Below are positions 21,821-29,349 of a stretch of DNA of 57,650 nt, one piece after another. The DNA comes from a virus. How positions within the stretch are numbered: the first letter of the stretch is position 1; each line of letters begins with the position of its first letter. The stretch spans positions 1 to 57,650 of IMG/VR virus record IMGVR_UViG_3300023301_000010; one strand, given 5' to 3'. Made by a program: the position numbers and the translations under genes. Under the pieces are notes generated by a model that saw only the letters and a program-made list of their open reading frames with translations, was not told the DNA's origin and ran no database searches.

Positions 21821-22091
21821 CAGACTTCTCCTTGTTGAGTTTCGCCGCCGCGCCACCCTTGGCACCGCTGCTCTTCGCCAGTTCGGGATAGCGAGAGAAA
21901 GATCGTTTTTCGGGAGGCACCGCAAACCCTCCTTTGATACCGCTGCTCACTGCGAGATCACGGTCCCTTGAGTATGTGCGGTTTTCCGGTTTGACAGCTT
22001 TGCCGCCGCTTGCCGCGACTTCTTTGCGGCGCTCCGGTGTCAACGAGGCGAAACCCCGTAGGAGCACTCGGCTTTCTTTCTTTTCAGACAT
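21804..22091 (-). CDS. KGG-repeat (stress-induced/GsiB-like) protein
   Basis: A 95-residue protein with three copies of a ~22-residue GG(K)A... FSRxxxLAxSSGxKGG repeat (ASGGKAVKPENRTYSRDRDL, SSGIKGGFAVPPEKRSFSRY, SSGAKGGAA). It begins RGFASLTPERRKEVA. This is the KGG motif of general-stress proteins, which are hydrophilic and disordered, and is also common in phages of Alphaproteobacteria. The phage role is unknown. The ATG at 22091 overlaps the previous stop by a few bases. Confidence 0.75.
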   Translation of the reverse strand: MSEKKESRVLLRGFASLTPERRKEVAASGGKAVKPENRTYSRDRDLAVSSGIKGGFAVPPEKRSFSRYPELAKSSGAKGGAAAKLNKEKSDATVD

Positions 22092-22554
22092 AGTACCCCA
22101 TCTCCTGTAGTTTCTTCAGCATACGCCGAGCCTGTTTTTGGGCGCTCTCGTCGAGGGCCTTTTCTTCAAACACATGCTCAATCATAGGAAGGTACAGTTC
22201 CGCCGCCTCTGCCACGGGCGACCCTTCCCATAATTCCAAATAACCGCTGTCGGTCAGCTCTTTGAGGAAGTAGAACACCGCCGCCGCAACTTTGTCTGCG
22301 CGCTGCTCGTTGTACTCCTCCATCATCTTCGTGTGAAGCCTGTCCACCTTGTTCCCGATCACTCGGGCCACAGGCGGGGCCATCCCTTTCAGGGGTTCTA
22401 AACACGCCACCCGTAGAAGAGCCTTCATCCGCTCCAAGCGGAGAGGCCCTTCTACGTCATCTACGAACACGAACGCATCGAGGTTCGCCACCGCGAACAT
22501 CATCCTCGCAGGGAGGGCGCACTCTGTCCTTTCTTTGAAGAGCACGACGGCCAT
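22084..22554 (-). CDS. Conserved protein, unknown
   Basis: A 156-residue protein starting MAVVLFKERTECALPARM. It is helical, with an acidic middle and a basic C-terminus (KQARRMLKKLQEMGYYV). The ATG at 22554 has GGAG seven to ten bases upstream, inside the end of the membrane micropeptide gene. No domain is recognised. Confidence 0.6.
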   Translation of the reverse strand: MAVVLFKERTECALPARMMFAVANLDAFVFVDDVEGPLRLERMKALLRVACLEPLKGMAPPVARVIGNKVDRLHTKMMEEYNEQRADKVAAAVFYFLKELTDSGYLELWEGSPVAEAAELYLPMIEHVFEEKALDESAQKQARRMLKKLQEMGYYV

Positions 22555-22558
22555 CTGT

Positions 22559-22640
22559 TTACTCCATGAAAATGACAACAAGCACCAACAAGCACCAACA
22601 GGAGAAGAAGGTAGAACATCAGAATTCCACCCCAGTACAT
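22559..22640 (-). pseudogene. Membrane micropeptide frameshifted by a 10-bp tandem duplication
   Basis: From the ATG at 22640 (AGGGAAG upstream) the frame reads MYWGGILMFYLLLLLVLV. The bases AGCACCAACA occur twice in tandem (22581-22590, 22591-22600). As present, the frame changes and runs on to 22500 through the next gene. Without one copy it ends VVIFME-stop at 22559-22561, just before the next gene's ATG and donating its ribosome site. A 23-residue single-span protein is the likely ancestral form. Confidence 0.55.
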
Positions 22641-22647
22641 CGCTTCC

Positions 22648-23004
22648 CTATAATCCATCAGACATCACCTGCTTGATCTTTGCTTTGTCCTCGGACGACA
22701 GGTAGTAGCCTAGCCCCGTCTTGGTCAACACCTGAACACCATACGGAGCCAAAGCCTTGCGGAGCCGCCACATGAGGACATTGTGGGCCGCATGACTGTA
22801 GATTTCTTTGTTTTGACCGTGGACGGCCATCAGTGTTTCCAAAGAACTCTTGGAAAGATAGTCTCTCTCCAAGAGCACCTTGAACACTGAATTGAGCTGT
22901 TTCTTCAGCCCGAAGCGGATAGCCGTTTCGGGAGAGCCGTCCAGAGCTTCTTCAAGTTCACGGACACGCTCACGAAGAACTATCAGTTCAGATTGCTGTA
23001 CCAA
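22648..23004 (-). CDS. Winged-helix transcriptional regulator
   Basis: A 118-residue protein. The N-terminus is a short coiled coil (LRERVRELEEALDG), and the C-terminal ~80 residues follow the OmpR-type winged helix: LLERDYLSKSSLETLMAVHG, then VLMWRLRKALAPYGVQVLTK and TGLGYYL. Phage proteins with this wing usually regulate early gene expression. The likely start is TTG at 23004, with AGAGGACGACA upstream; an ATG at 23052 lies well inside the previous gene. No sensor domain is present, so it is not a two-component regulator. Confidence 0.75.
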   Translation of the reverse strand: MVQQSELIVLRERVRELEEALDGSPETAIRFGLKKQLNSVFKVLLERDYLSKSSLETLMAVHGQNKEIYSHAAHNVLMWRLRKALAPYGVQVLTKTGLGYYLSSEDKAKIKQVMSDGL

Positions 23005-23440
23005 TGTCGTCCTCTTTCTTTGACTTGACCTTCCACGAGGGCGGAAGGTCAATGCCCAATGGCGCGAGCTTGGAAGCCAACGCGGCGGCGGAATCCGTTT
23101 CCAGTTCCGATTCCATGCTCATCTTGATGGTTTCAGTCACGTCGACCAGATTGGTCCCGGCATAGTTTTCGCTTTTGATGGTGCTGAACTGTGCCGCAAG
23201 CGACGAAAGCACCGCAAGCCTTGCATAGCTTTCGAAGTCCGTCCTGTTGAGGGCGATCTTGCTTTCGATCACGGACATCTCAACAAGAATAATGTCGTAC
23301 TCGCTCACTTCGCGGTTGAGCTTGTGCGAAGCGGTTACGGCAGCACGCCGATAGAACCCTTCGATAGACTCGTACTTCTTTTGGTGGTCAGTGATGAGCC
23401 GTGACGCTTCATCAAAAGTGTCTTTGTAACTACGGGTCAT
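22988..23440 (-). CDS. Conserved phage protein (possibly DUF6378-like)
   Basis: A 150-residue, mostly helical protein. The segment SEYDIILVEMSVIESKIALN then SYARLAVLSSLAAQ resembles 'yDvxxxMxxxKiARi...DxxxYaxL', which I associate with a DUF6378-type family of small phage proteins possibly related to nucleotide pyrophosphohydrolases. The match is weak. It overlaps the next TTG-started gene by 17 bases. Confidence 0.55.
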   Translation of the reverse strand: MTRSYKDTFDEASRLITDHQKKYESIEGFYRRAAVTASHKLNREVSEYDIILVEMSVIESKIALNRTDFESYARLAVLSSLAAQFSTIKSENYAGTNLVDVTETIKMSMESELETDSAAALASKLAPLGIDLPPSWKVKSKKEDDIGTAI

Positions 23441-23982
23441 TCCGCAAGCTCCTGTGCGATGTAGTCGCTGCGCCCGGAAATATCAGGGCTCATCAGAACG
23501 CGGACCCGTGTGCCGATGGGGATAACCTTCAGCCGCTCAAGAATACGGTCAGTCGTGTGCGGCGGGACAAACACATTGCCGCCGTTGTAGTCGGCGAAAA
23601 TTATCCGCATCCCCGATTTGGCATAGGCGTGACGGGCGATGGTGATCTCACCGGAAATAATGTTGTTCGGGCGGTTGTAGGTTTCCCTGCCCTTTTTCAC
23701 ACCCGCGAGCAGCTCTGTCAGCCCCGCTCCGGGCGTTGCTATGGGCAGTGCAACAGGCGCAACCACCGGAGCAACCACGGCCTTATCAGAAGTTTCCATG
23801 AAGTCGATGTATTCCTGCATGATCTCGACCGCTTCTTGCGAAGGACCGTTGCGGAAGTCGCACCACAGATAGATCGAGTTGCGGGTGAACCCAGTCTCGT
23901 CGGAAAGCTTAGCCACACTTCCGGCCCTCTGCAGAGCCTTGGCAATAATCATCAACCGGGATTCAGTCATAACGTTCTTCAT
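23437..23982 (-). CDS. DNA-binding-like protein with N-terminal HTH
   Basis: A 181-residue protein. Residues ~15-50 (IIAKALQRAGSVAKLSDETG, FTRNSIYLWCDFRNGPSQEA) form a helix-turn-helix of the Cro/YdaS kind. After an Ala/Pro/Val linker comes a second domain (NRPNNIISGEITIARHAYAK onwards) with a beta-rich end. The start at 23982 has GGAG six bases upstream; a later ATG at 23970 overlaps the upstream stop instead. It may be an early repressor or activator. The second domain is unrecognised. Confidence 0.6.
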   Translation of the reverse strand: MKNVMTESRLMIIAKALQRAGSVAKLSDETGFTRNSIYLWCDFRNGPSQEAVEIMQEYIDFMETSDKAVVAPVVAPVALPIATPGAGLTELLAGVKKGRETYNRPNNIISGEITIARHAYAKSGMRIIFADYNGGNVFVPPHTTDRILERLKVIPIGTRVRVLMSPDISGRSDYIAQELAE

Positions 23983-24454
23983 ACTTGTCTCCACCACACA
24001 TGAACTCAGGCGGGTTACGTCTCCGCCACGTAGCTATCCTTGCTTTTTCTCCTAGATAGTAGGCACGGTAGGCAAGCGTCGTTTCGCGACACTTGTATTC
24101 GTCAGGCATGGCCTGAGCGAACGGGGTAAACCCTCGAGCAGTTAAGCTTATGGGAGCGCACCTGACCAATGCGAGAACCTCAGCGCACGCATGTATTTTA
24201 TCATAGCGGTGCTGATATTCTTTGCAGAGGGCGACGCCCAAACGCCAGAGCCATCGGTAGTTTTCCACAGACCGACTAGCCCACTGCGTACAGGGGTGAT
24301 TTTGATGACAGGGCTTGTAGGGGGCTTCTTCACCGTACAGGTGGTAGACCGTGCAAAGCATCTGCGCGGTTTCCAACGGCATCTTCACTACGTGCTTGTC
24401 GCAGTGGAACTGAGCTGCTGTAACGGGGTCGTAGTCTAGAACGAAGATGTTCAT
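23963..24454 (-). CDS. Conserved phage protein of the MNIFVLDxDP...DKHVVKM family
   Basis: A 163-residue protein with MNIFVLDYDPVTAAQFHCDK, HVVKMPLETAQML, then KPCHQNHPCTQW, a helical middle and AMPDEYKCRETTLAYRAYYL. The start motif is shared by many phage and giant-virus proteins. Conserved D, H, K, H and C residues suggest an enzyme acting on nucleotides or DNA, but I know no proven function. The ATG at 24454 overlaps the upstream stop (ATGA). Confidence 0.75.
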   Translation of the reverse strand: MNIFVLDYDPVTAAQFHCDKHVVKMPLETAQMLCTVYHLYGEEAPYKPCHQNHPCTQWASRSVENYRWLWRLGVALCKEYQHRYDKIHACAEVLALVRCAPISLTARGFTPFAQAMPDEYKCRETTLAYRAYYLGEKARIATWRRRNPPEFMCGGDKYEERYD

Positions 24455-24690
24455 TCCACCCACACCGAACGCGTCGGGCCGAGCGGTCCCACTATAACCC
24501 CGTAGATCATGATGCGTGCATTAGGCACGGCACTCATAATGCGGGCTTTTTCTTCCTGCGCCTCGGCAAGCGAAGGAAAATAATTGGTGGTGTAAGTACC
24601 GCGACCCCGAAACCAACAGCATGAAAATGCGTTGGCCGAAGACAGTATCTCAGCGTCGAAGTCGGCGCGGCTTTTGTCCGCGTATTCCAT
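24451..24690 (-). CDS. Conserved small phage protein
   Basis: A 79-residue protein. SCCWFRGRGTYTTNYFPSLA and a following EAQEEKARIMS helix form a pattern found in phages of Alphaproteobacteria, function unknown. The ATG at 24690 is preceded by CAAGAAAGGAACGC, a variant of the shared TAGAAAGGGG leader. It probably starts a transcript of its own. Confidence 0.65.
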   Translation of the reverse strand: MEYADKSRADFDAEILSSANAFSCCWFRGRGTYTTNYFPSLAEAQEEKARIMSAVPNARIMIYGVIVGPLGPTRSVWVE

Positions 24691-24732
24691 AGCAGCGTTC
24701 CTTTCTTGAACACCGTAAAGCTTAACTACCGT
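24691..24732 (-). promoter_or_regulatory. Short leader with TTAAGCTTTACGG element
   Basis: On the minus strand CGGTAGTTAAGCTTTACGG then CAAGAAAGGAACGC before the ATG. The AGTTAAGCT part repeats the element at 18.56 kb, and CGGTAGTT recurs at 30.87 kb. I read these as related promoter regions, without a clear -35/-10 pair. Confidence 0.4.
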
Positions 24733-25272
24733 TTAATCCGTGGACAAACGGTTTTTGTTCCTGTTGTCCGCTGCCCATGCGACCACTGTGAAGATCTTTT
24801 TGTACTCTTCTTCTTGGCGGTAACGATCCCACAGATATTTGACACCGTTCTCAAACACGACCTCAAAATAGTGGTTGCCGAGTTTGATCTGTTCACTGGC
24901 GAAGATGACCAGTTCCAACATGTCACATATTTTCAGCCGCTTCTTTTCTTCAGGGTTCAAGATGATCGCCAAGCCGAGCTTCTTTTCCGCTTCAGCTTCG
25001 ACACGAGCTACCGCTTCGGCAAACTCGGGGTAAGCCCACTTGGTCGTGGCCGGAATATCCCCTATGAGGATTTCAGCAACGTCATGGTAAAGCGTAGCTA
25101 AAAGAAGACCTTTAGTGCTATGCGGCCAAAGCTCATTGAGCAAAGTCGCAACACCCCACGAGTGTGCTCCCACGGTTTGACTATCCCCTACTGTCGGTAC
25201 TGTATGAAAACGTTTGATGTACGCTGCACGACGAACATTTCCGATCCTTTCGATGAGCGGAAGACTTTCCAT
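24733..25272 (-). CDS. HD-domain 5'-deoxynucleotidase (YfbR/HDDC2-like)
   Basis: A 179-residue metal-dependent phosphohydrolase. The signature is complete: RFHTV (Arg21/His23), GAHSWGVA (His37), YHDVAE (His63-Asp64, Glu67) and GDIPATTKWA. YfbR-type enzymes dephosphorylate dNMPs. In phages with modified DNA, such nucleotidases often remove the canonical nucleotide so the modified one is used. It lies directly after polymerase, ThyA-family enzyme and modification-type genes, fitting that job (inference). Confidence 0.82.
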   Translation of the reverse strand: MESLPLIERIGNVRRAAYIKRFHTVPTVGDSQTVGAHSWGVATLLNELWPHSTKGLLLATLYHDVAEILIGDIPATTKWAYPEFAEAVARVEAEAEKKLGLAIILNPEEKKRLKICDMLELVIFASEQIKLGNHYFEVVFENGVKYLWDRYRQEEEYKKIFTVVAWAADNRNKNRLSTD

Positions 25273-25273
25273 G

Positions 25274-27193
25274 TCACACTTCCATTTCGCTATGGTTTTC
25301 GCTCAAACCGCGAGTCCAAGGTTTGTCTGCAAAGGTGAGCTTCGCCTCACCCCAGTTGGGGCCGAACTCTGCGTCAACAATTGAAGGAACGCCGAGATTG
25401 ACACAGTTTTCCATGACCTGTTGAATACGTGCCGCCGTTTCGGGGTCGCCCACGCTGATGTCAAGTTCATCGTGAACCTGAATCATAGGCAAGATGCCCT
25501 GTTCGTATAGGGCTACCATTGCCGCCTTGGTTTGATCGGCTGCTGAACCCTGTATAAGCCTGTTCAGAGCCTTGTAGGTAAACGCGCGCCGTATACCGCT
25601 ACCGTGTTCGTTGAAGGCGTCCTTGTGGCTCAAGGGCTTGTGAATACCGTACCGGGAAGGTTCCCACATATCGAAGCGACAACGCCGCCCCAACAACGTC
25701 CGTATCACGCCCTTCTGCGCCGCCCTGTTCATGGTGTACTCGCTGAGCTGACGCACAAACGGCACGCGATCGTGATAGACCTTGAACAGTTCTTCGGCTT
25801 CGTCCAGTGCCAGACCCAAGCTTGCCGCAAGCTTGTTTTTCCCCATGCCGTAGAACAAACCCAGATTGATGTCCTTGGCCTGTTTACGGGGTACCCCTAC
25901 GATGGATGCCGCAAGCGCATGAAAATCCGTACGAGGATCCTTCTCGTACTGCTCGACAAATGCTCGAGCCCCTTCAAAATCCAAGAGACTTGCGTAATGC
26001 ACCACAAGGCGAGGCTCTTGACTGCTGTAGTCAAACGCGCCCCACTGTTCTCCAACTTCTGGTAGAAATAGGCTCCGGATAATCGGTCCGATCTCAGCAT
26101 TCCTTGCAGGAATTTGCTGAAGGTTAGGATCGCTATAACTGAATCGGCCCGTAACAGTGCCACCTTCGTCTGAGCGAAGTGAATGAATTTCCGCATGGAT
26201 ACGACCCTTGTGTGCGTGTTTCAGAATCGTGTCGATAAACGTGGTCCGCGCTTTGTTGAGCTCTCTCGCGTACACGATCTTCTTGGGCAGTGGATGATTA
26301 TGCGTTTTGAGGAACAGCTTGCCGAAGCTCGGTGCTCCCGTTTTCTCGGTCACCCCGTAGCTGATGCCCGCAACATCAAACGCCTTGGCTACACTCTGCG
26401 CCGCCCAGATGTCGACCGACACCCCATATTCCTGTTTCACTTCATGTAGGATAGCAGCTTCGCGCTTTTCCAAATCGGTTTTGATAAGGGCCGCACGTTC
26501 CAAGTCGACACGCACCCCTTTGGATCGCATATCGATAATGACTTTCTGCACCTTCAGCTCAAGATCGACAATGCTGCTGATGTCTTCTTTGATCACCAAT
26601 CCTTTGAAGTGGTTCCAAAGTTTCAGCGTCAGTGCCGCATCCTGCTCTGCATAGGCACCCACCATCGTAGCGGGGAGTTTGTACATTTCGGCTTTGGCAT
26701 CAACGCCGAAGTCGCGTGCAGACTCTTGCAACAGGCGTTCGTCTTTGCGTTCGTTCAGGTAATCGCGCCCCAACGAGTTGAGCGCGTAACTGAAACGGTT
26801 CTCGTCGAGCAAAGGTGCAACCACCATCGTGTCAACCACGCGGCCCTTTACTTCGATGCCTTCAGCTCTTAGCCAACCGACATCGTATCCCGCGTTATGA
26901 AAGATGAAAGTTTTTTCAGGGTCACTGCACAAATCACGAACCCAAGCCATAGTCCGCTTAGGATCGAGATTAGGGCCAAGACGATGACGAATGGGAAAGT
27001 ACCAAGCATCGCCTTCAACAGCGACGGCAACTCCGATAATTTCTCCGTCGCCTCGCGGCCAACCGCTGCCCCGGACTTTGAGGTTTGGGTCGTAGGTTTC
27101 AAGGTCAATCGATATTTCCTTTGCCCACTTGAGGTTCGGGTAGCCGTCTGGCATCACCCATTCCGTCGGCTGCGTGAAGAGGGGCAACTCCAT
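25274..27193 (-). CDS. polA: DNA polymerase I-type replicative polymerase (family A) with 3'-5' exonuclease
   Basis: A 639-residue replicase. The exonuclease has DLE (Asp30, Glu32), FHNAGYDVGWL and YAEQDAALTL motifs. The polymerase has motif A AFDYSSQEPRL (Asp388), motif B RKQAKDINLGLFYG (Lys440, Tyr448) and motif C QVHDELD (His574-Glu576). The residue matching E. coli Phe762 is Leu444, a natural variant linked in viral ecology studies to slower, more faithful synthesis. No 5'-3' exonuclease domain. It ends two bases before the HD gene. Confidence 0.93.
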   Translation of the reverse strand: MELPLFTQPTEWVMPDGYPNLKWAKEISIDLETYDPNLKVRGSGWPRGDGEIIGVAVAVEGDAWYFPIRHRLGPNLDPKRTMAWVRDLCSDPEKTFIFHNAGYDVGWLRAEGIEVKGRVVDTMVVAPLLDENRFSYALNSLGRDYLNERKDERLLQESARDFGVDAKAEMYKLPATMVGAYAEQDAALTLKLWNHFKGLVIKEDISSIVDLELKVQKVIIDMRSKGVRVDLERAALIKTDLEKREAAILHEVKQEYGVSVDIWAAQSVAKAFDVAGISYGVTEKTGAPSFGKLFLKTHNHPLPKKIVYARELNKARTTFIDTILKHAHKGRIHAEIHSLRSDEGGTVTGRFSYSDPNLQQIPARNAEIGPIIRSLFLPEVGEQWGAFDYSSQEPRLVVHYASLLDFEGARAFVEQYEKDPRTDFHALAASIVGVPRKQAKDINLGLFYGMGKNKLAASLGLALDEAEELFKVYHDRVPFVRQLSEYTMNRAAQKGVIRTLLGRRCRFDMWEPSRYGIHKPLSHKDAFNEHGSGIRRAFTYKALNRLIQGSAADQTKAAMVALYEQGILPMIQVHDELDISVGDPETAARIQQVMENCVNLGVPSIVDAEFGPNWGEAKLTFADKPWTRGLSENHSEMEV

Positions 27194-27326
27194 CAGTAGT
27201 GACCTTCATTGATTGTTTGCACTGGCACCGAGGCCATTTGTTTTTCAACTGTCTAAAAGTAACGGTGCGGGATTCTTTCCCGCACTCGCATACTGCCAGA
27301 ACACGATCATCCAGAGCCAAACTCAT
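27105..27326 (-). CDS. Small zinc-ribbon-like protein overlapping polymerase start
   Basis: As read, 73 residues. MSLALDDRVLAVCECGKE then KWPRCQCKQ gives a C-x-C...C-x-C zinc-ribbon-like pair. Beyond this, the frame runs 89 bases into the polymerase gene, unusual for this genome. A one-base change near the AAA at about 27218 would give a stop before or overlapping the polymerase ATG (for example ...TINEGHY-stop at TGATG). So the C-terminus may be wrong. Function unknown. Confidence 0.5.
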   Translation of the reverse strand: MSLALDDRVLAVCECGKESRTVTFRQLKNKWPRCQCKQSMKVTTDGVAPLHAADGMGDARRLPEPQVGKGNID

Positions 27327-27612
27327 TTTCACACCCGAGCATCTCTGCTTCAACGAGCAGAAGGTAGCGACGCAAGTCGCGGATGTCATCGAGAATACCA
27401 GTGTTCGACGGATCAAGCTTTATCGCCTTGAACACATCGTACCCTTGCTTTCCGGTTTGGTTTTCAATGCGGTCCCACTTACGGGCCAACATCATAAACG
27501 CCCCGACACCACCACGGCGCTTCCAACTGTCGCCGTAGCTTTCGCGGGCCTTGAGCAACCCCTTGCAATCCTGCTCGACAAGCTCGGGGAGATGGTCATA
27601 CAGAGTAATCAT
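27307..27612 (-). CDS. Conserved phage protein, nucleotide-modification-associated (DUF1599-like)
   Basis: A 101-residue protein. ARESYGDSWKRRGGVGAFMML then ARKWDRIENQ and ILDDIRDLRRYLLLVEAEM is a highly recurrent phage pattern. YGDSW...R...M..K..RI resembles the 'nucleotide modification associated domain 1' (DUF1599) and MazG-type folds; this assignment is tentative. Its ATG overlaps the ThyA stop (ATGA), and its end overlaps the zinc-ribbon gene. Adjacent to a ThyA-family enzyme, a nucleotide-pool function is plausible. Confidence 0.7.
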   Translation of the reverse strand: MITLYDHLPELVEQDCKGLLKARESYGDSWKRRGGVGAFMMLARKWDRIENQTGKQGYDVFKAIKLDPSNTGILDDIRDLRRYLLLVEAEMLGCENEFGSG

Positions 27613-28580
27613 TTCACCCTCCGTTCGAGCCACTCGACACACGCCTTGCGCCAGTCGTCGGCTTGGATTTCTTTGGCCACACTGATTGCCTCGATAAGGT
27701 CGCCACCCTTCCACACTCGCCACGCGCGGCGCATGGGGTCGGCTACCTCGTGAAAGAACGGATTATGGTACGGCGTCATCTGTTCACGCTTTTCGTCCGC
27801 CAAGAAACGAGAAAGGTCCATGTCAAACCGTTTGGCGTCCTTAACGAGCGGATAGTGCTTCAGGTTGTTGGTGGCGTAGGGGTCGTAGTCGGCCACCAAT
27901 CCATCGAGCTTTTTCAGCACTTCCGTATACGCATGAAAGCTGTCGGAGACCTGCGTGTAGCGACCGACTCCCACCCCGACCTGCGCCGCCATATATTCCA
28001 ACAGGAAACTGAAGTGGACGGCGTTGGCCCCATACGCTCCCCAGATCATATCGTTGCTGCGACAGCAAACCGTCATATGCAGGAGATCATCCCGCACCTT
28101 GAAGTAGATGTGCGTATTGCAGGGGATGTCATTGCTTTCATTGTTATCCATCAGATCCAGACTAGGATCCCAGATACCGACCACGGTACGGCGGTCGTTC
28201 TTGAAGTTCTTGAGGCGATACGCTGCCGTGACGAGTTGATCAGTTTCGAACCAGTTACGCCACCGATACCCGTAGGCTCCCCAAAAGCTTTGTCCGTCGT
28301 TGGAATACTCGGCGATACGCTTGTTGTACGGAGTCAACCACGCGACGTCCTTCCTACCACCCAACATCCACAAGCTTTCGAGCATGTGAAAGAAAGGGTT
28401 AGCGTCACGTTGCGGATAGAAAAGCACCCGCTCACACGGGTTCATGTAAGTAGTGGCCACGGGCATCGGCATTTCTAGGGTTTCCCCTGCCCGCGTCTGC
28501 ACTATATTTCCAGTATTCCGGATACGCAGTACCCCTAGATAGAGCGCTTCAGACACATTTTGGACGTTGATCGCGTGCAT
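27609..28580 (-). CDS. ThyA-family thymidylate synthase or dUMP/dCMP hydroxymethylase
   Basis: A 323-residue enzyme that methylates or hydroxymethylates a pyrimidine dNMP using methylene-tetrahydrofolate. HMLESLWMLGG is the N-terminal Glu helix, IPCNTHIYF holds the catalytic Cys154, CRSNDMIWGAYGANAVHF gives the phosphate-binding Arg/Ser and Asn186 at the position that reads uracil (Asp there would favour dCMP), and SDSFHAY closes the site. Sequence is well diverged from cellular ThyA, as in hydroxymethylases. Neighbours of the glycosyltransferase and aGPT-Pplase types favour dUMP hydroxymethylase, but plain thymidylate synthase cannot be excluded. The start at 28580 follows a purine-rich leader. 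Confidence 0.85.
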   Translation of the reverse strand: MHAINVQNVSEALYLGVLRIRNTGNIVQTRAGETLEMPMPVATTYMNPCERVLFYPQRDANPFFHMLESLWMLGGRKDVAWLTPYNKRIAEYSNDGQSFWGAYGYRWRNWFETDQLVTAAYRLKNFKNDRRTVVGIWDPSLDLMDNNESNDIPCNTHIYFKVRDDLLHMTVCCRSNDMIWGAYGANAVHFSFLLEYMAAQVGVGVGRYTQVSDSFHAYTEVLKKLDGLVADYDPYATNNLKHYPLVKDAKRFDMDLSRFLADEKREQMTPYHNPFFHEVADPMRRAWRVWKGGDLIEAISVAKEIQADDWRKACVEWLERRVK

Positions 28581-28581
28581 G

Positions 28582-29331
28582 TCAGCCCCCGAAAGCTTTC
28601 TTCCAATAAACGGTGACTTCGACGCGCTCGCCGAACTCTCCACCCGTCTTGTTCTTTTTGTTTCGCAGCTTGACGCAATCAGGATGACGATTGTGCAATG
28701 CGATAGCAGCGGCTTCGTGCTTTTCAACGTTGCGGTGAATACTGCATCCGCCCTTGGCCTGAGTGCCCGACTGATTCTGCGCGTAGTCTGTGAAAATGTA
28801 GCTCGGCTTCCCCTTTTTCAGGAGTTGCAGTGCAACATCAAAGTCTTCCATGTACTCAGCGCGGTGGTCGCACTCGAGGTATGCGCTCCGTTGGTAGCCG
28901 AGCACCCTCATGTACCGTTGGTTTTTCACATGGGGGTAGGGCAGTCGGTTTTGGCCTTCGCGAGCACTGATGCCGACATGCGCGTAAAGCTGCAACGCCA
29001 TTTCCATCTCGCGGAACAGGAACGAGTCCTCGTTCTTTTCCAAGGCCCGTAGGTGGTAGTCCACGTCTGACTTGCGCTTGTAGAAGGTAAGGTCGTCATC
29101 AAGCATGACGAAACTTTCCCCTGCGAGCTCTTTGGCAATGGTCAGGCGCTTTTCTCCAATGGTGTGGTACGGAATAGCGACCGCCTTGCACCCGTGCTGT
29201 TGAATAAGAGGGAGATACTTGTCCTTCTCATCCTCGTGCAGAACGAGTGTGACGTCTTGCTTCACACCCGGCAGTGACTCTAGCGTAGGGCAGCGATCCC
29301 ATCGCCCCCTGCTTACGACAAAGATATTCAT
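28582..29331 (-). CDS. TET-associated-type glycosyltransferase (GT-A fold)
   Basis: A 249-residue protein. MNIFVVSRGRWDRCPTLESL is a GT-A-like start, then a beta strand reading FVMLDDDLTFYKR with the metal-binding DDD, and MEDFDVALQLLKKGKPSYIF as the acceptor-site acidic motif. The layout matches the 'TET-associated glycosyltransferase' group, which modifies oxidised or hydroxymethylated bases in phage DNA. The gene is directly upstream of the ThyA-family gene, so I infer it glycosylates 5-hydroxymethyl-pyrimidine. A protein or wall acceptor is the alternative. Confidence 0.72.
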   Translation of the reverse strand: MNIFVVSRGRWDRCPTLESLPGVKQDVTLVLHEDEKDKYLPLIQQHGCKAVAIPYHTIGEKRLTIAKELAGESFVMLDDDLTFYKRKSDVDYHLRALEKNEDSFLFREMEMALQLYAHVGISAREGQNRLPYPHVKNQRYMRVLGYQRSAYLECDHRAEYMEDFDVALQLLKKGKPSYIFTDYAQNQSGTQAKGGCSIHRNVEKHEAAAIALHNRHPDCVKLRNKKNKTGGEFGERVEVTVYWKKAFGG

Positions 29332-29349
29332 ACCCCATACTCGCTTTCT

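Noticed and set aside
22648-23004. Two-component response regulator
   Set aside because: Only the winged helix is present, with no receiver domain.
22648-24454. Lysogeny module (HTH and winged-helix genes)
   Set aside because: No integrase, excisionase or attachment-site pattern was seen; two regulators alone do not support lysogeny.
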